Positions 21,841 to 35,688 of a stretch of 64,000 nucleotides of DNA are shown piece by piece (position 1 is the stretch's first letter; each line of letters starts with the position of its first letter). The DNA is from Pyxicephalus adspersus (Eukaryota > Chordata > Amphibia > Anura > Pyxicephalidae), in NCBI RefSeq assembly GCF_032062135.1, contig NC_092858.1, forward strand, positions 167,881,626 through 167,945,625, given 5' to 3'. Below the pieces are notes generated by a model. It ran no database searches and had not been told where the DNA came from. It worked only from the letters and a program-made list of their open reading frames with translations. Position numbers and translations under genes: made by a program.

Positions 21841-24800
21841 CTCCTATTTTCCCTCTGTTTTCAATGTTGCATTTAACATTTGGTGTATCCTGCAGTAATG
21901 GAGTGGAGATCAGGGATGGAACCATGGTGCACAGTCATCCACCAATCTTAATATTTCGACAACTTTCAAATTATTAGGAGAATGGAGAAGGCTCCAGTGT
22001 TGGAGTGAAGCGAAGGTATAAGACAAAAGCCATTGGAAATGGCTGGAATTTCCACTGCAACAACACCCATGCCACAAAACTTGTGAAAAGGAAAATAAAT
22101 ACCAAATTGCTTTTCACATTACCAAATAAGTCCAAAGAAGATAGCATTTTACAAGACAAGTTGGGTATATCATCTGTTCTAAGAAGGCATAAAAAATAAT
22201 CAGTGCTGTTTATTTCTGGGAAATCTCATTGTACTGCATGCTCTCTGCACTGTGTGTTTATTTAGGAATTCCCCATTGCAGAGGACGCAGTAATTACAAG
22301 ATAACAGACCAGCTGATGCCGCTTTTCACCCTGCAATTAGAATTCAGCTCTGTGCTGTTCAGGATTTCATCAGCATCTGAAAAGGACACAACAAAACAGT
22401 TTGGAGGAGCTATACTGAGCTATTGTAACAATCCAGTTTCTTTCAAAGTGAACCTGTCCTTTGTTCTTGCTATGCAAAATAACAGGGTTTAGAAGAGAAA
22501 CCATAAGCACTGTGTAAGGAATAATCTTGTTTCTTTCACTGGCTTTGTGATTTGATGTAAAGTGAACTATCACCACATTCACCAAGTGAATTGTGCCTTG
22601 CTAGGTGAAAATTTACACTTGCATTTGGGTGTCATTCATAACAGATCAAAGAAGTTCCTTGGCTTTGCATTAACACAGGGCAAAACTTTGGCATATAACT
22701 GCAATTTAAACATGCCAATGGGGACCAAATCCACTACCAATTCTAAGATGACATGGGCCAGTGAAGACAGTCTTTGAACTTGTGTGGTGGATCAGTTTTG
22801 AATTTGTAGGTACATTTACCCTTCCGTAATCAGCTTTATTAAAGGTCTTCACATCAATTTGTAAATGGCTTCTAATTCACAAAAAAATAAGTCAGATCTA
22901 AACCTCTACATCATGCCTTGTCATTTAAGGGATCCTTGAATATATGTAAAAACCTCTATTGTCCAGACACCTAAATGTGTGGTATGTGGTGTCAGCAACC
23001 CCAGTAGACAAAGTATTCTTTTTTGCTCCATTTCATGGCAGTTTAATCAAAGGTTTTGTAGGGAGGGAAGGGAAGTTGATAGGAGGGTCTGTTTAAACAC
23101 CTCCCTAAACTCCTTGGGCCCCCTTTCTTTATTGTCCCTTCAGCCTCACATTATGTTGAGATGCCCCTGCTGGTATGTTTACACAATGTCACCCCAATAT
23201 TTGCCAGAGGACCATGTGGTAGGGGCCACTAGGCAAGAACTGTGCCCAGAACTGATAGGCTGGTGACATCCCCTGCCAATCATTCAGTTTCTAACTTTGT
23301 GCACATCTCTTTGCTTAGTTAATGCTACATTGTAAGCTGACTTATTTTAGACTTCCTTCCAAGGCCATTCTCTGACTCCCAGAGGGCTGCTATTATCTAG
23401 CATTGCTTGCAGGCATTGCATTGGAGCTTCACCTGTGCCCAGGTAACGGTCAACATGACAGGTTCTCCTAAAGGAAACCTTTTTTTGTACATGCATTCTG
23501 TAAAAGAAGTGACCATGTGTGAAATGACAGATCATCTATAATTAATAAATCACCTTCCTTACTAGGGCAGCCAAAATTGCTTCACCTAGATCTCATTATT
23601 GTGAAGGACAGACAGTTCATTTCTAGCTGCTAAGCAATTACATAGCAGAGCAAATTGCAACTTACGGGTTAAATATAATCATTGGGTGTCTGAAAACACA
23701 TCACTAGGTCACACATGCAGTATTGTGTGGCCAAATATGTTTCTTCAAAGACCATTGTAGAATTATTCTGTATTTTGGGCTTTAAAAATAAAAAAGAAAG
23801 TCTCATTGACAAAGAAGAGGAAGGGATGAATGAAAAGGCCCCCTATTAATTAGAGTCGGCAGCCATACCCAGCACGGCCGGTTTCTATAGACAGAGAGGA
23901 GTTCACCTGACCAGGCCGCGTCGCGTTGGTAACCGTCTCCTGTGGCTGTGCAATCCTGAAGAGAATATTGATCATCTGTAATGATGTGAGGGAAGAGTGT
24001 GCGGGTTATCACAGGCTGTCAGCAGGAATCATTTGTGACACGCTCAGGCCCTGACAGAGGAAACAAATATCCTCCAACGCAAAATGCCCCTTATAGTAAC
24101 ACCAGAACGACAGATGCAGCGGGGTGTCTATATCTAAGGCCATGTTTAAATTCTAGTTCCTGTGCTGTCCATAAAAGCGCACAATAGCCTTTGCATGAAA
24201 GTGGAATTAGAATTTCATATGCTGGGGGATGTGGCCATAATACCAGCTAAAGCCGAAACTGAACAAGCAACCATGTTGCGTGAACTATAGGTGATGGAAA
24301 AAAATACAAAAACGCAATGTGAGCGTAAACACGTAAAGTGGGTATATTATGAAGTTTTGTTACGGCAGTAAAGACGGAAAGGGAATTCCGAGCCCCCTGG
24401 ATCCCTGGGTTATACATATCTCAGGAGGCTGTGGGCTGCTCCGATCTCAGGCACACTTCATCAGGGACTGTACTATGTGAAAAAAAAAATGCTGATTTCA
24501 CGCATGTGCATGTCACGCATGACCCATCACCTGATCTCGCGCCTACTCAGTGCCAGTTTGGGTGATGTGAGAAGAACCCAGAAGAGGGAAGATATGCCAT
24601 GCTTGCTGTTCTGTCTGTGCCCTAAAGAAGAAGCCAAGATGGCGATGGACTCATTGGGCTCAGTTTGGATTGGGATTGAGGGCTTTTCCTGAGTGACTAT
24701 AAGTGTTTTTCTTTGTTTTTGTTTTTTTGGGTGAAAGTTCCACTTAAGGTCTTCTATCCCTTTTAGTCTCCTGAGGTCCCACAATTACTCACCACCTTCC

Positions 24801-25704
24801 TGTGACTACAAAACTTACCTCCATATGAAGACACATGGTTTTCATTGTATAATGCAGGGATAATGGGAAAATGTACTCTGGCTTCTACTGTTCTTCCTAC
24901 TTTGGTTGTGACGTGGTCACAACCGATTGACCCTCTTAGTGGATGAACCCGGAGAAGAAAGTAACTGAGCTGTAGTGCTGTGTGTATGCACATTTAGGCC
25001 ACTGTGGTTACAAGGACACATTGAGAGGGTAATTTGTCCCAGTAGGGACACAGACACCCCACTGGGAAATGTTACAAGGACTCTAAGAATTCCATATAAT
25101 ATCTCAAATTAATAAAGGTTTGCATATTTGTACACTTTAACATAGGGTTATCTCTGGCCAGTAGCTTGTCAGCCCGGACAGTAGACTTTGGACTTGCTGC
25201 CATTGGTATTTTATAATAAATAGGTCATAAAATTAGTATGTTTCCCAGAAAAAATGACAGCATTAAGGACTTGTTCACTCTTGCTGTTCCTGGATGGCTT
25301 ACTGGCGGCTCCTCTGCGGCTCATAGACAGCTGACAGCCAATCAGCTGCATTCGCTCTTTGAGCATTGTAATGAATGCTTAGTGGATGTTTGCCAAATGC
25401 CCCAATCCATTCCATGATTCCTTCTTTGGACCTACATTTTTTGGGATTTGCCACCTGTGAAGCAGTAACCGCACCACTTGATTGACACCTGAAAACCAGC
25501 CCTAAATGAATCTTTTGTCTGCAGTTTGATATTTTTAATAATATTCGCTGTTACACAGTGAAAGTTCTGGCTCTTTTTGTATTGCTTACAACCTGCATGG
25601 ATTAAACTGGACTCCCTTTTATGCTTTACATATAATAAAATCAATTAACAAAATAAGAGTTTTATTTATTGCTTAGGGTATATTTATAAACCAGTGGATG
25701 TGAC

Positions 25705-25782
25705 ATTCACCAATCATTTACTGATTGTGAATAAACCACTGGCATTGCAAACACATTAGCCTGCAGTGAATGATTGGTGAAT
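25705..25782. repeat. Inverted repeat (foldback fragment)
   Basis: attcaccaatcatttactg (25705-25723) is the reverse complement, with one mismatch, of cagtgaatgattggtgaat (25764-25782), separated by 40 bases that include a second short pairing (ccagtgg/ccactgg). Likely a small foldback MITE. Confidence 0.65.
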
Positions 25783-26062
25783 TTTAGACTAACTGCATAA
25801 TAAATACATCACTTATTGTCCTCGCACCAATGAAGCAATATATTTTACAAGGCTGAAAAGTGCACTTGAGTGAAGGTCAAGCTCCGGTCATGTTATAAAA
25901 ATGCTATTTTCCACCATGTAAATGTCAACATTACTTGACCGTGAACCTGAAAGAAAGCAGTTTACTTGCACAATCCTGATAAAAAATGGTCCCATATACC
26001 CCTGGTGCTGCTTGCGTGAAATATCTGTACACCTATTGCCAACTTTGTATGGGATAGAATGG

Positions 26063-26220
26063 GCATGATTTATAAAAGCTCCCCAGGATTGATAGGTTAT
26101 CATGGGAGAATCTGGATGATCCAACAAACCTGTAATGGATCTGGTTCAGGATTGAAAACATTTGCCAGCTAATAGGCAATGATTTTTCAGTAAATCTATT
26201 CCAGGTTTGTTGGATCACCC
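26063..26220. mobile_element. Foldback MITE fragment (relative of 8551-8751)
   Basis: Shares gcatgatttataaaagctcc, atggatctggttcaggattg and the central catttgccagctaat...tattccaggtttgttggatc with the element at 8551-8751. The right terminal part is missing after ggatcaccca. Confidence 0.65.
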
Positions 26221-26360
26221 AATGGGGTACAAAAAAGCATAAAAAAAATGAAAACATTATTTTGCAAAGATTGCTATTTATGTATTACATGGATTTGCAT
26301 AATCAGATATTTCTTCTCCTAGGTAAGTGCTTGAAATGTGATCTTTCTTGTCTTCCTCAG

Positions 26361-26657
26361 ATGGAACACCAAAAATTAACTCTGCTTTCAGCGAGAAGGT
26401 GGTGAGCCCAGGGGAGCCGGTGTCCCTCATGTGTAATGTGAAAGGCACGCCTCTACCCACAATCACCTGGACCCTGGACGATGAGCCCATCATCAAGAAT
26501 GGAAACCATCGCATTAGCCAGATCATTACCTCCGACGGCAATGTCGTCAGTTATCTGAACATCACCAACACCCAGGTGCGGGACGGGGGAGTCTACCGCT
26601 GCACTGCCAATAATTCCGCGGGAGTCGTCCTGTACCAGGCTCGAATAAACGTAAGAG
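26361..26657 (+). CDS. DSCAM: DSCAM exon: Ig5
   Basis: This 297-nt, phase 1-1 exon follows acceptor tcttcctcag. It begins with the last two bases of Asp and reads [20 protein letters not shown]. Paired cysteines are in [12 protein letters not shown] and [13 protein letters not shown], with core Trp in [10 protein letters not shown]. Possible N-glycosylation sequons are in YLNITN and ANNSAG. It ends YQARINVR plus g of Gly. The donor used, G|GTGCTT, is weak. A stronger-looking GTAAGA lies 7 bases upstream (26651) but would cut off conserved V-R-G and break the phase, so it is not chosen. Confidence 0.95.
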
Positions 26658-26847
26658 GTGCTTGTCAAATGAGCTCTTCAAAAAAAAAAAAAAAAATCAA
26701 AAACATAGTATCACACATACATCCATCATAATGTCACACAAAGGGTTCTGCATCAATACATGGCGTTTCTTCTATTGCAAACACTTAATTTTCTCATTTA
26801 TTCATTGAAGGGGTTTTTATTATGTGTTCCTGGCACCAGTGGCAAAA

Positions 26848-27312
26848 AGTTACATAGTAAGTCAGGTTCAAAAAAAGACATAAGTCCATCAAAGTTAACC
26901 TTCCTGATCTTGTGAGGCAATCGGATGTTCCCTGCAGAAACAGTCTCTTTTTTTTATAACTTTAGTATCACATTTTTTTCTGTGCTTTTTTAAAAGCATC
27001 CAGCTTTTTCTTAAAGCAATCTATTGAACTTGCTGAAACTACTTCCTGAGGGAGCCGATTCCACATTTTTACAGACCTTACAGCAAAGAATCCCTTCCTT
27101 ATCCAGAGCTTAAACTTCTTTTCCTCCAGACGCAGAGAGTGCCCTCTTGTTCCTTGTAATGATCTCAAAGTAAATAATGGGGAAGAGAGTTCTCTATATG
27201 GACCATTTATATATTTATACAGGGTGATCATATCCCCCCTTAAACATCTCTTCTCAAGAAGAATAGAATTAGTTCAGCTAATCTCTCCTCAGAGCTGAGC
27301 TCCTCCATTCGT
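26848..27312 (-). mobile_element. CR1-like LINE 3' end with reverse-transcriptase C-terminus
   Basis: On the minus strand, 27312 to 26968 encodes the C-terminal tail of a CR1-type reverse transcriptase. An upstream block near 27300-27240 resembles MEELSSEERLAEL and LRRD-like text, followed by MITLYKYINGPYRELSSPLF, then GTRGHSLRLEEKKFKLWIRK, GFFAVRSVKMWNRLPQEVVS and a closing FKKKLDAFKK. This RGH...FF..R....WN.LP..V pattern is typical of CR1-like LINEs. The 3' tail (26848-26967) holds ttgatggacttatgtctttt, shared with the fragments at 38047-38190 and 61700-61822. Frame breaks upstream make it inactive. Confidence 0.8.
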
Positions 27313-27419
27313 TTTATTAGTTTTGTTATTTGAATAGATTAAAAAAACGTAACAATACAACAAATATGGCAGTGTGATATGTTCCAACTCAAAGATATGT
27401 GTACCAGGATCAAGGGTCA

Positions 27420-27918
27420 NNNNNNNNNNNNNNNNNNNNNNNNNNNNNNNNNNNNNNNNNNNNNNNNNNNNNNNNNNNNNNNNNNNNNNNNNNNNNNNNN
27501 NNNNNNNNNNNNNNNNNNNNNNNNNNNNNNNNNNNNNNNNNNNNNNNNNNNNNNNNNNNNNNNNNNNNNNNNNNNNNNNNNNNNNNNNNNNNNNNNNNNN
27601 NNNNNNNNNNNNNNNNNNNNNNNNNNNNNNNNNNNNNNNNNNNNNNNNNNNNNNNNNNNNNNNNNNNNNNNNNNNNNNNNNNNNNNNNNNNNNNNNNNNN
27701 NNNNNNNNNNNNNNNNNNNNNNNNNNNNNNNNNNNNNNNNNNNNNNNNNNNNNNNNNNNNNNNNNNNNNNNNNNNNNNNNNNNNNNNNNNNNNNNNNNNN
27801 NNNNNNNNNNNNNNNNNNNNNNNNNNNNNNNNNNNNNNNNNNNNNNNNNNNNNNNNNNNNNNNNNNNNNNNNNNNNNNNNNNNNNNNNNNNNNNNNNNNN
27901 NNNNNNNNNNNNNNNNNN
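27420..27918. other. Assembly gap (499 N)
   Basis: Undetermined bases; any reading frame spanning them is meaningless. The gap lies ~100 bases beyond the recognisable end of the CR1-like fragment, so a repeat-caused assembly break is plausible. Confidence 1.
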
Positions 27919-28182
27919 TTGTGGTTTATTGTGGTCAGAAAATCCTGGATAAAATTTGGGTAATTCAGCAGAGGTGTGTATATATTTGCCCCAGTGAATA
28001 TTATAATTTTCCAGCAGATAATGAGTTTTGATTAATTAAAAAGGTAACTTTAGTGTTTAATTTCTATTTATTTTTAAATTTTGAGGCAACCAGACAGTTT
28101 TAAACACTTCTAACAACACATTTTTTACATCCCTCCACCATATCATCCACCTCTCCATTAGGTATGTATTCCTGTCTTCTAG

Positions 28183-28557
<375 letters not shown>

Positions 28558-28677
28558 TAAAGTTTTAGCATTGTTTCTAGAACAGGAAGTAATTTCAAAT
28601 TGCCCCCCTTTGGTTCTCCACTAATGACTTCCTCACCCATAACCTCCTCCAACACACATCTCCAAGGCCAGTCTTTA

Positions 28678-29012
28678 ATAAAATTATTATTACACAGTAT
28701 TTATATAGCATTAACATATTACGCAGCACTTTACAAAGTCCATAGTCATGTCACTAGCTGTCCCTCAAGGGGGCTCACAATCTATTGTCCCTACAATAGT
28801 CATATGTCAATAATACAGTCTAAGGTCTATTTGGGGGCAAGCCAATTAACCTAACTGCATGTTTTTGGAATGTGGGAGGAAACCGGAGTACCCCGCGGAA
28901 ACCCACACAAACATGGGGAGAACCTGTAAACTCCATGCAGATAGTGTCCTGGCTGAAATTCGAACCTGGGACCTAGCGCTGTAATGGCCAGAGTTCTAAC
29001 CAATCTTTTTCA
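28678..29012 (-). repeat. tRNA-derived SINE, near full length
   Basis: Reading the minus strand from about 29012: tggttagaactctggcc (tRNA-like head), box B ggttcgaatttc, body words gcatggagtttacaggttct and gggtttccgcggggtactcc, then the tail ending agcgctatataaat-like text and (ATT)n. The box A/box B head marks a tRNA-derived Pol III retroposon. Copies also occur at 14012, 45734 and 59926. Confidence 0.85.
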
Positions 29013-29175
29013 TTTTTAAACCATCACTAATCAACCACAGTTCCCTTTTCTCTCACTTGTTGCTTACCACACTCCCCCACCTTGTAAGCTTGATTGAACA
29101 ATCTCCTCTCCATCTCCTGTGTCATAATTTGTACTTTTTATAAATGCAGGATGGTCATCTGGAGCCTCTTTTTTT

Positions 29176-29215
29176 TTGTACAGCGCTGCGTAATATGTTG
29201 GAGCTTTATAAATAA
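29176..29215 (+). repeat. SINE tail fragment
   Basis: gtacagcgctgcgtaatatg then ttggagctttataaat is the + strand version of the SINE 3' tail; only the tail is present. Confidence 0.7.
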
Positions 29216-29667
29216 AAAAGAAGGAGGTTAGGGGAAATCTTCTGATGGGAACACCTCTTCTCAGCTTTAGACTGGGGCAGACATAAGGAGGTGCAAAGTG
29301 TCCTGCTGCACAAGGACCCTGAACCCTTCTTAGCCAACAGAAGTCTTCACAGGCTCCCAATTCAGTTTGATAGGGGGACCCCAGGTCATTACTGCACAGG
29401 GGTCCATTCTCTGGATACGTCTGCCACTGGCTTTAGTTATACTTATTTATTTATTTTTTTTGCTGCTACCCTACCCTAAAAGGCAGCACCAAGCCTTACA
29501 AGGTTCTAGTGAAGGGCTTTTGGTTCCATTGGTCTTACCATAATATGTTTAATCTGTGTTATCACTCCCCAAATAGTTCTCCATAAAAGCCAAAATTCCA
29601 ATATTTATTTCCAAATAAACTCCCCTTAAGCAACCCTGTGCACTCCACCTCTTTTAGGCTCCATAGG

Positions 29668-30051
29668 GCCTATATCAGGGGTGGGCAAACTTTTTCAGTC
29701 AGGGGCCACAATCTAAAGCAAAATTTGACAGAGGGGCCAGGCCGATGGGAGAGTGGGCGGGGTTATGCCATCATGAGGCCACTGAACGTGACGTCATAAT
29801 GTCATAACCCCACCCACTCTCCCATTGCAGATCTGAGCCTGCGATGGGAGAGTGGGTGGGTTGTGTGCAGGGACACAGCCCACCAACCTCCACGAGCCGG
29901 GATACAAACCAGGAATGTTCCGCGGCTCTGGCCAGGGTCCTTCTCCTGACCCTGCTCGGGGTGGCCACTGACCACCCAAAGGGCCAGAGAAAAAAACATA
30001 TGGGGCCGTATATAGCCTGCGGGCCGTAGTTTGCCCATGCCTGGCCTATGT
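29668..30051. mobile_element. hAT-type MITE with terminal inverted repeats and 8-bp target duplication
   Basis: The element proper is 29676-30043 (368 bp). Ends are caggggtgggcaaact and agtttgcccatgcctg; the reverse complement of the latter is caggcatgggcaaact, so 14 of 16 terminal bases match. Flanking 8-mers are gcctatat (29668-29675) and gcctatgt (30044-30051), 7/8 identical. Both features are diagnostic of the hAT superfamily. No transposase reading frame is present. Internal sequence is GC-richer than the intron and contains a repeated cgatgggagagtgggyggg motif. Confidence 0.9.
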
Positions 30052-30720
30052 CCATGCTATAAAACACTGGGAACAGATGCACAGTTGGCCACTATGGCAT
30101 GGGGGACTGATTTGCATAGCTCCGTTTTTTCATCAAATATGAGTAATAAATCCCCTGTTTTTTTGGGTTGTGTGATAGATTTGAGGATATGTAAATACCT
30201 TATGTTTTAGGAAAGCCAACCCTGAACATTAGTGATAAGAAATGCTTTCTTTTTTTTTAAGATTGGGAAAGCAATTACTCCTGGTCAGAGCGGAAGCTGA
30301 TTACAGATGCTTAATTAAAAGATTTGCTCTGAAAGATGCAATCATAAACATATTTCTTCAGGGACCTCTGCTTAATGTACTGCTATCTATTTTTAAAAGG
30401 GTGATAACCAGTTGTGCAGCCTCAGACAACAGGAAAAGGCGTACATAGGGTATCTGGCTTTCGAATGGCACACATGCTACATGTTTAGATGTTCATAAAC
30501 TAAAAGCTAAACATTCAGGGCCTCTTTAGGTTAAAGCCCCCTTCCCCTAAATATTTAGCACTAAACTCCAGGCAAACTTCTCGGAGGAGGGATTTTGATC
30601 CTTATCCATGTTATTTGTGTCTATGAGCCTGACAATTAATCCTCCTTCCCCCAGTGGTCCTCTTGGGACCTCCATGGCCATTTGGACTGATCTGGAAATA
30701 TTCATTATTTGTGTTTATAA

Positions 30721-31068
<348 letters not shown>

Positions 31069-32857
31069 TAAAATAGCTTTGCTTAAAGTGTCGTTCTTTT
31101 CATGGCATTACCAGGCCAAGTTTTGGTGTCACCAGTCCAGGTGATCAATATCTTCCTATTGGCTAACAAAAATTGTCCAGGAAGCAGGCGCCCTCTAGTG
31201 GACTTTTCACAGCAGCATGCAGAGAACTTTTTCCTAGTGACAACACTTCCATAAGAGCACACAAATAAAAATCATAATGTGAGCAACTACAAGTATTGTG
31301 GTCGTGCAATTGGTTGCCCATATGTGCACACAATTTGATCCAATAGCAGAAACATTTTTTAAAAGAGACGATCAGCTAAAAAAAGACAATACTTTTGCAT
31401 TTTAATGACCTATTTGGAATTTTAAAAAAATGTCACCATAATTGGATCTATTTTGCTTGTTTCCAACATCCAATGACTATTTTTGTAGAGATTATCACTA
31501 GTCTATGGGCCAAAGCCTATGGGACTTTGAAGTGGTGATTGCAGTTGTGATGATTAGTTACACCATTCAAGTAAATAGAGGTTCTGATCTCCAAATTAGG
31601 GTAAATACAGGATGGTGTTTGAAGCTCTAATTGCCACTGTATAGAATTTTATAGAATTTTTAACATTACAGGGTGGTCATCAAAAAGGAGAATGAAGAAA
31701 TGACAACTTGTTTATTTGCCGCCTCTGTATTGTGTATTGTGCATAACGTCTCCTTTCACTATATTTCAAATATGGACCAGCAGGAAGGGACATGCCTGCC
31801 TAGAGACTGCAAATAAAGACCATTGTGCTCTGTGTAGGGGTCTGAAATGCCCCCTCGCTGAGCCAACATTAAAGCATGGTGATCAACAGGTAGGGTGGGA
31901 ATTTTTAAGAATAAGAAGAGAGCAGCCTTGGCAGAATACATACAAAGCTCAGGACTGGTTCCCTTTATCACCCTGCCCTTTTATTATTTTATGCTCGACA
32001 ACTGGCAGATGTGTTGAGTGTGTGTTTGATATTGAATGTCTTTGCAGGGCAGTGGACCCTGTGTCCTAATTTACTCCAGGGGGTAACTGCTTGCCCCCAG
32101 GGTTGGTAAGCACTTACAAACAGGGCTAGGCATGGTTAGGTCATTCAGTCAACCCCCTTATACCGCCACTGCAGCCATCCAGGTCAATCATACAGGGCGG
32201 TGATTATTTTACATTCCATATTGTGTGCCAGCAAACTTGAACATTAAAGAATATGCAAAATGAACAAAGCTTTTTATTATTGACCAATATTGACTTTGCA
32301 AAAGTGTTTAAATTCACAATAACATTCACACATGAACAGCTTCTACCCCTTTAGTAAATCAGCCTCCATTGTATTTATGGGGTGAGTCTGATTGTAGCCT
32401 GGGCAATAAATACGAATAAAACATCAAAAACAACTTCATAGAAATGATAGCAAATAAATAAACAGGACAATGTCTTTCTATTTTAAGTTAGTTGTTTTTC
32501 CTTTCTGGTCATTAGTGCTTTGGAGCAGCAAATTCCTTTTAGATTTTAATTCACACTAATGAATTCGGACAGTCGCTGCAGAGAATGATCCTACAGCAAT
32601 CTGAGAAATCATGTTGACAGTATTCCATTTTCATCTGCTGTCAGTGATTGCTTTTATAGCTGGAGTGCTGCAATTTTATTTTTTTTTACATTGAATATCC
32701 TTCCGATTTCAAAGAGTATTTATCGAATGTTCGAAGAACTGGTTTGGTGTGTATGGTCAGCCTGAAAACGAAGGCCAACCTTATGACCGGCTGCCCTGCT
32801 CTTCCTGTATCATATGATATATATAAGCACTTTAGCTCCTTTGGTAATCAAATAGAA

Positions 32858-33004
32858 TATGTATATATATATATAATTATATATATATATATATAAAATC
32901 TATAATATCTTTTATATTATATTGTTGTTGTTTTTTTCGTTTTTTTTACACCTTTTATTGATGTCTGTATATGCATCACTATATATATATATATATATAT
33001 ACAC
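32858..33004. repeat. TA microsatellites (two blocks)
   Basis: (TA)n interrupted by attat at 32858-32896 and a second pure (TA)n at 32980-33002, with AT- and T-rich sequence between. Confidence 0.9.
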
Positions 33005-33189
33005 ATCAATATAAGAGGCAACAAAGTCATTTCCAAAAGAAAAGTGACAACCAGATTATGACAGCACTGTACATTATTTTCAATAATCTCTAGCTCTCTC
33101 TAGTGGTCTGAATTGGTATCGCATGGTACACCTGCAGTTAACTCTCTCCTGTCCTGAAAGTGAATCTTTACTAATTTTGCACATAAAAA

Positions 33190-33296
33190 CTGGAGAAAAT
33201 AGACTATCATGGGAGAATCTGGGTGATCCAAACCTAGATCCAGGTCCAGGGGCAGATCTGTAGCTGGTTTGCTGGATCACCAACTTTCTCTCATGT
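33190..33296. mobile_element. Foldback MITE fragment (relative of 8551-8751)
   Basis: Shares atcatgggagaatctgggtg with 26098-26117 and has pairing ends gggtgatcca (about 33221) and ctggatcacc (about 33272). Short, internally deleted copy. Confidence 0.55.
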
Positions 33297-35688
33297 CATG
33301 CCAACCTATTGCTTTATTACATGTATCAGAAATACACATCTGACTTTTCTGATTTAGTTTCTGAGCCAGTGGGTTGGCACAACAACCAGGCAAATTGCAT
33401 TATCAGCACTGAAAGCCCTCAACTTTTTTTAACAGGCCATGCAAACCAATAAATACACATTTCTGACAGTGTTGTTTGCAGGAGGATTTCTAATGAATCA
33501 ACTTTGTGATTTAGACAGCTCACCAAAAACTATGACACGACCTGATAGGAAGTAAGCGGTGTCCCCATCTTTTCCCAGCCACAGCCTGCTGCCATGATAA
33601 TAAGGAAGGTGCAACATACTAAAAAGCCATCAACGTCCTCTTTTCTCTCCTTCTCCCAACATGTTCCCTATCAGCACATGTACACGCAGCAGAGCCTGAT
33701 TGGCTCATAGAATTCATAGCCACTCCCAGTCTGAATGTTGCTGGGCAGGCAAAACAGGGGCTGATATCAATACAGATTCTCTTTTTATAATAATTTGCTA
33801 ATATTATTATAATGATTAATAATAAATAAATAATGATATTTGCATGTTTGTCATATCTTCCTGGAGCTCTCTTTAAGCTGGCGGTGCTCTCTATCTAAAG
33901 CCTGGTTGCTATGGACAACGGCGCATTTTCCTAAACCAATCCCAGTGCATAATTAGTAGCAGCACCCCTGCATTATATGACTTCCTATAATAAAATCATC
34001 CAAAATAAAGATTTTTGTGTTTCTGGGGCTATTATTTCACTCTCTCTGGAGCTGCAGAAAGCTTTATATATGGTAATATGTCTTGGCTGTGTTTTCTTCC
34101 TGAAGGTATGTAGAGGTCACTGCTAAGCCCAGAGGAATGGGAGCCATGATGGAAATGAGAACGGTTGCCTAGGAACCACCAACCTTCCATGGCATGTTTC
34201 TCTTGCAGCAGCCTCACCCTGATGGCTAGAGATGGAGGAGCTGCATTATTCACCTCACGTCTGACTGACTTCTTTTTTTTTGTTATAGAAAAATCATCCT
34301 ATATAGGTCTGAAAAATGGCAGCAAAGCTCCACGGGGAACCTGTCAGGGAGTTTATTACCTGGCGCCTCCGATACTGGAAGCTTCCATTACCCTGCTTGT
34401 ATTCTAGATACCATTTCACTTTATTGTGGGAAGAATTAAAAACATATGTGGCACATTTCTGCAATAGATGCACTGCTTCCCCCATTCACAGATCCCAGGA
34501 TTCCTGTAGTAAGCTGACAACTCTGCACAGAAATACCAGGCAGTGTTGTCAGCGCTGTATGAGTTCTCCAAAGGTGGACTGTAGACCACCTACCCTCTGT
34601 TATGCAGATGTAGTCCAGCATGGGAGAACTCAGGCAGGGCTGAGCATGCTGCTTGGGTGTGCAAGTTGCTGGTTTTTGGCAGGACCAATGGTTCTTTTTG
34701 TACTTTTATGGGGACAAAGGGGAGCTATGACAGAGATTTTTTGGAACAGATATGCTCTTTCAGGGGCTATGCTGGCAAGAAGGAGACAGGATTTAGAGCA
34801 ATTTTTCAAAGCTGGTCATCTTTTAAATGCTTTGGAGAATCTTCAATAGATTGATAGAGTTAAAGTATTTAGCTATTTTTTGGGGATCTGTGGGATTTGG
34901 GTCTGCATACCCCTCGGGGAAAACTACCTTCTCTGTTAGTTCTGGTGACCACTGTCACATGAAAAGAAAGTGATGGACATCCAGTTGTCACTGCAATATT
35001 AGCTGAAAGGAAATCTTCCATTGTAAGCTATGACTACTCCAACTGTCTTAGAGGGGTTAATCACCAAATTAGATTAAATCACCATTTAATTTGCACAGAT
35101 TTCTTCACTTCCTGTCATGGCTCTGGAACAGGAAGTGATGGAAGGTGCCTCCAGTGGATACAGACTACAATTAAAACCTGGCAACTAAACAAATGTAATT
35201 ATAGCTACAACTCCCTTGGTGACATGCTTCTAATGCGGCACCTTGTTCCTGGATTCTGTTCATTTGCTTTTATGAAATATGCACAATTGTGTTGATGTTT
35301 TCTGGGGAGAGCATGCAAAGCTCCGCTGTTCTACTCTTGCACTCATGTGAGTTTTCTTTCTGAGGGCCAGGGCTTAAACTGACTTCAGTACCCATTTGCA
35401 AATGCAATAGGTTTAGCCCCTCATTCCTAAACTGCTTTGTGTATGTAAGACATTGATAGGGATATTATGATAAGCTCTTCAGGGGCGGGGACTAATGTAA
35501 ATGGTATATGTATTGTATAAAGCACTGTGCACTGTATGTTATGTGTTATTGTAATAAAGTAAATTTCAGGTATAGATAAGCTATATTTAGTCCTTATTTT
35601 GAGTATGTAATGTTATTTGCCAAATAAAAAATAATCAAATCACTCTAAATAAAATTTAAGTAGAATTGAAAATCTAATTCTTTTCCAG

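Larger units (their letters stand above)
21324..26360 (+). other. Intron between Ig4 and Ig5 exons
   Basis: Holds a ~230-bp local tandem duplication (21377-21840), an unclassified repeat-like segment around 24350-24755 ending gtgaaagttccacttaag, a short inverted repeat (25705-25782) and a foldback fragment (26063-26220). A GC-richer stretch at 23860-24170 could be conserved non-coding sequence. The rest shows nothing recognisable. Confidence 0.8.

Noticed and set aside
27374..28031. Open frames of about 190-210 codons across the N run
   Set aside because: They exist only because N bases cannot give stops.
28678..29012. tRNA gene suggested by box A/box B
   Set aside because: It is the head of a SINE with a long body and tail shared by other copies; no complete tRNA fold.
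34316..34849. 177-codon open frame on the + strand
   Set aside because: No recognisable domain, intronic position, low-quality composition and overlapping frames in the same region; long open frames of this size occur by chance over 64 kb.
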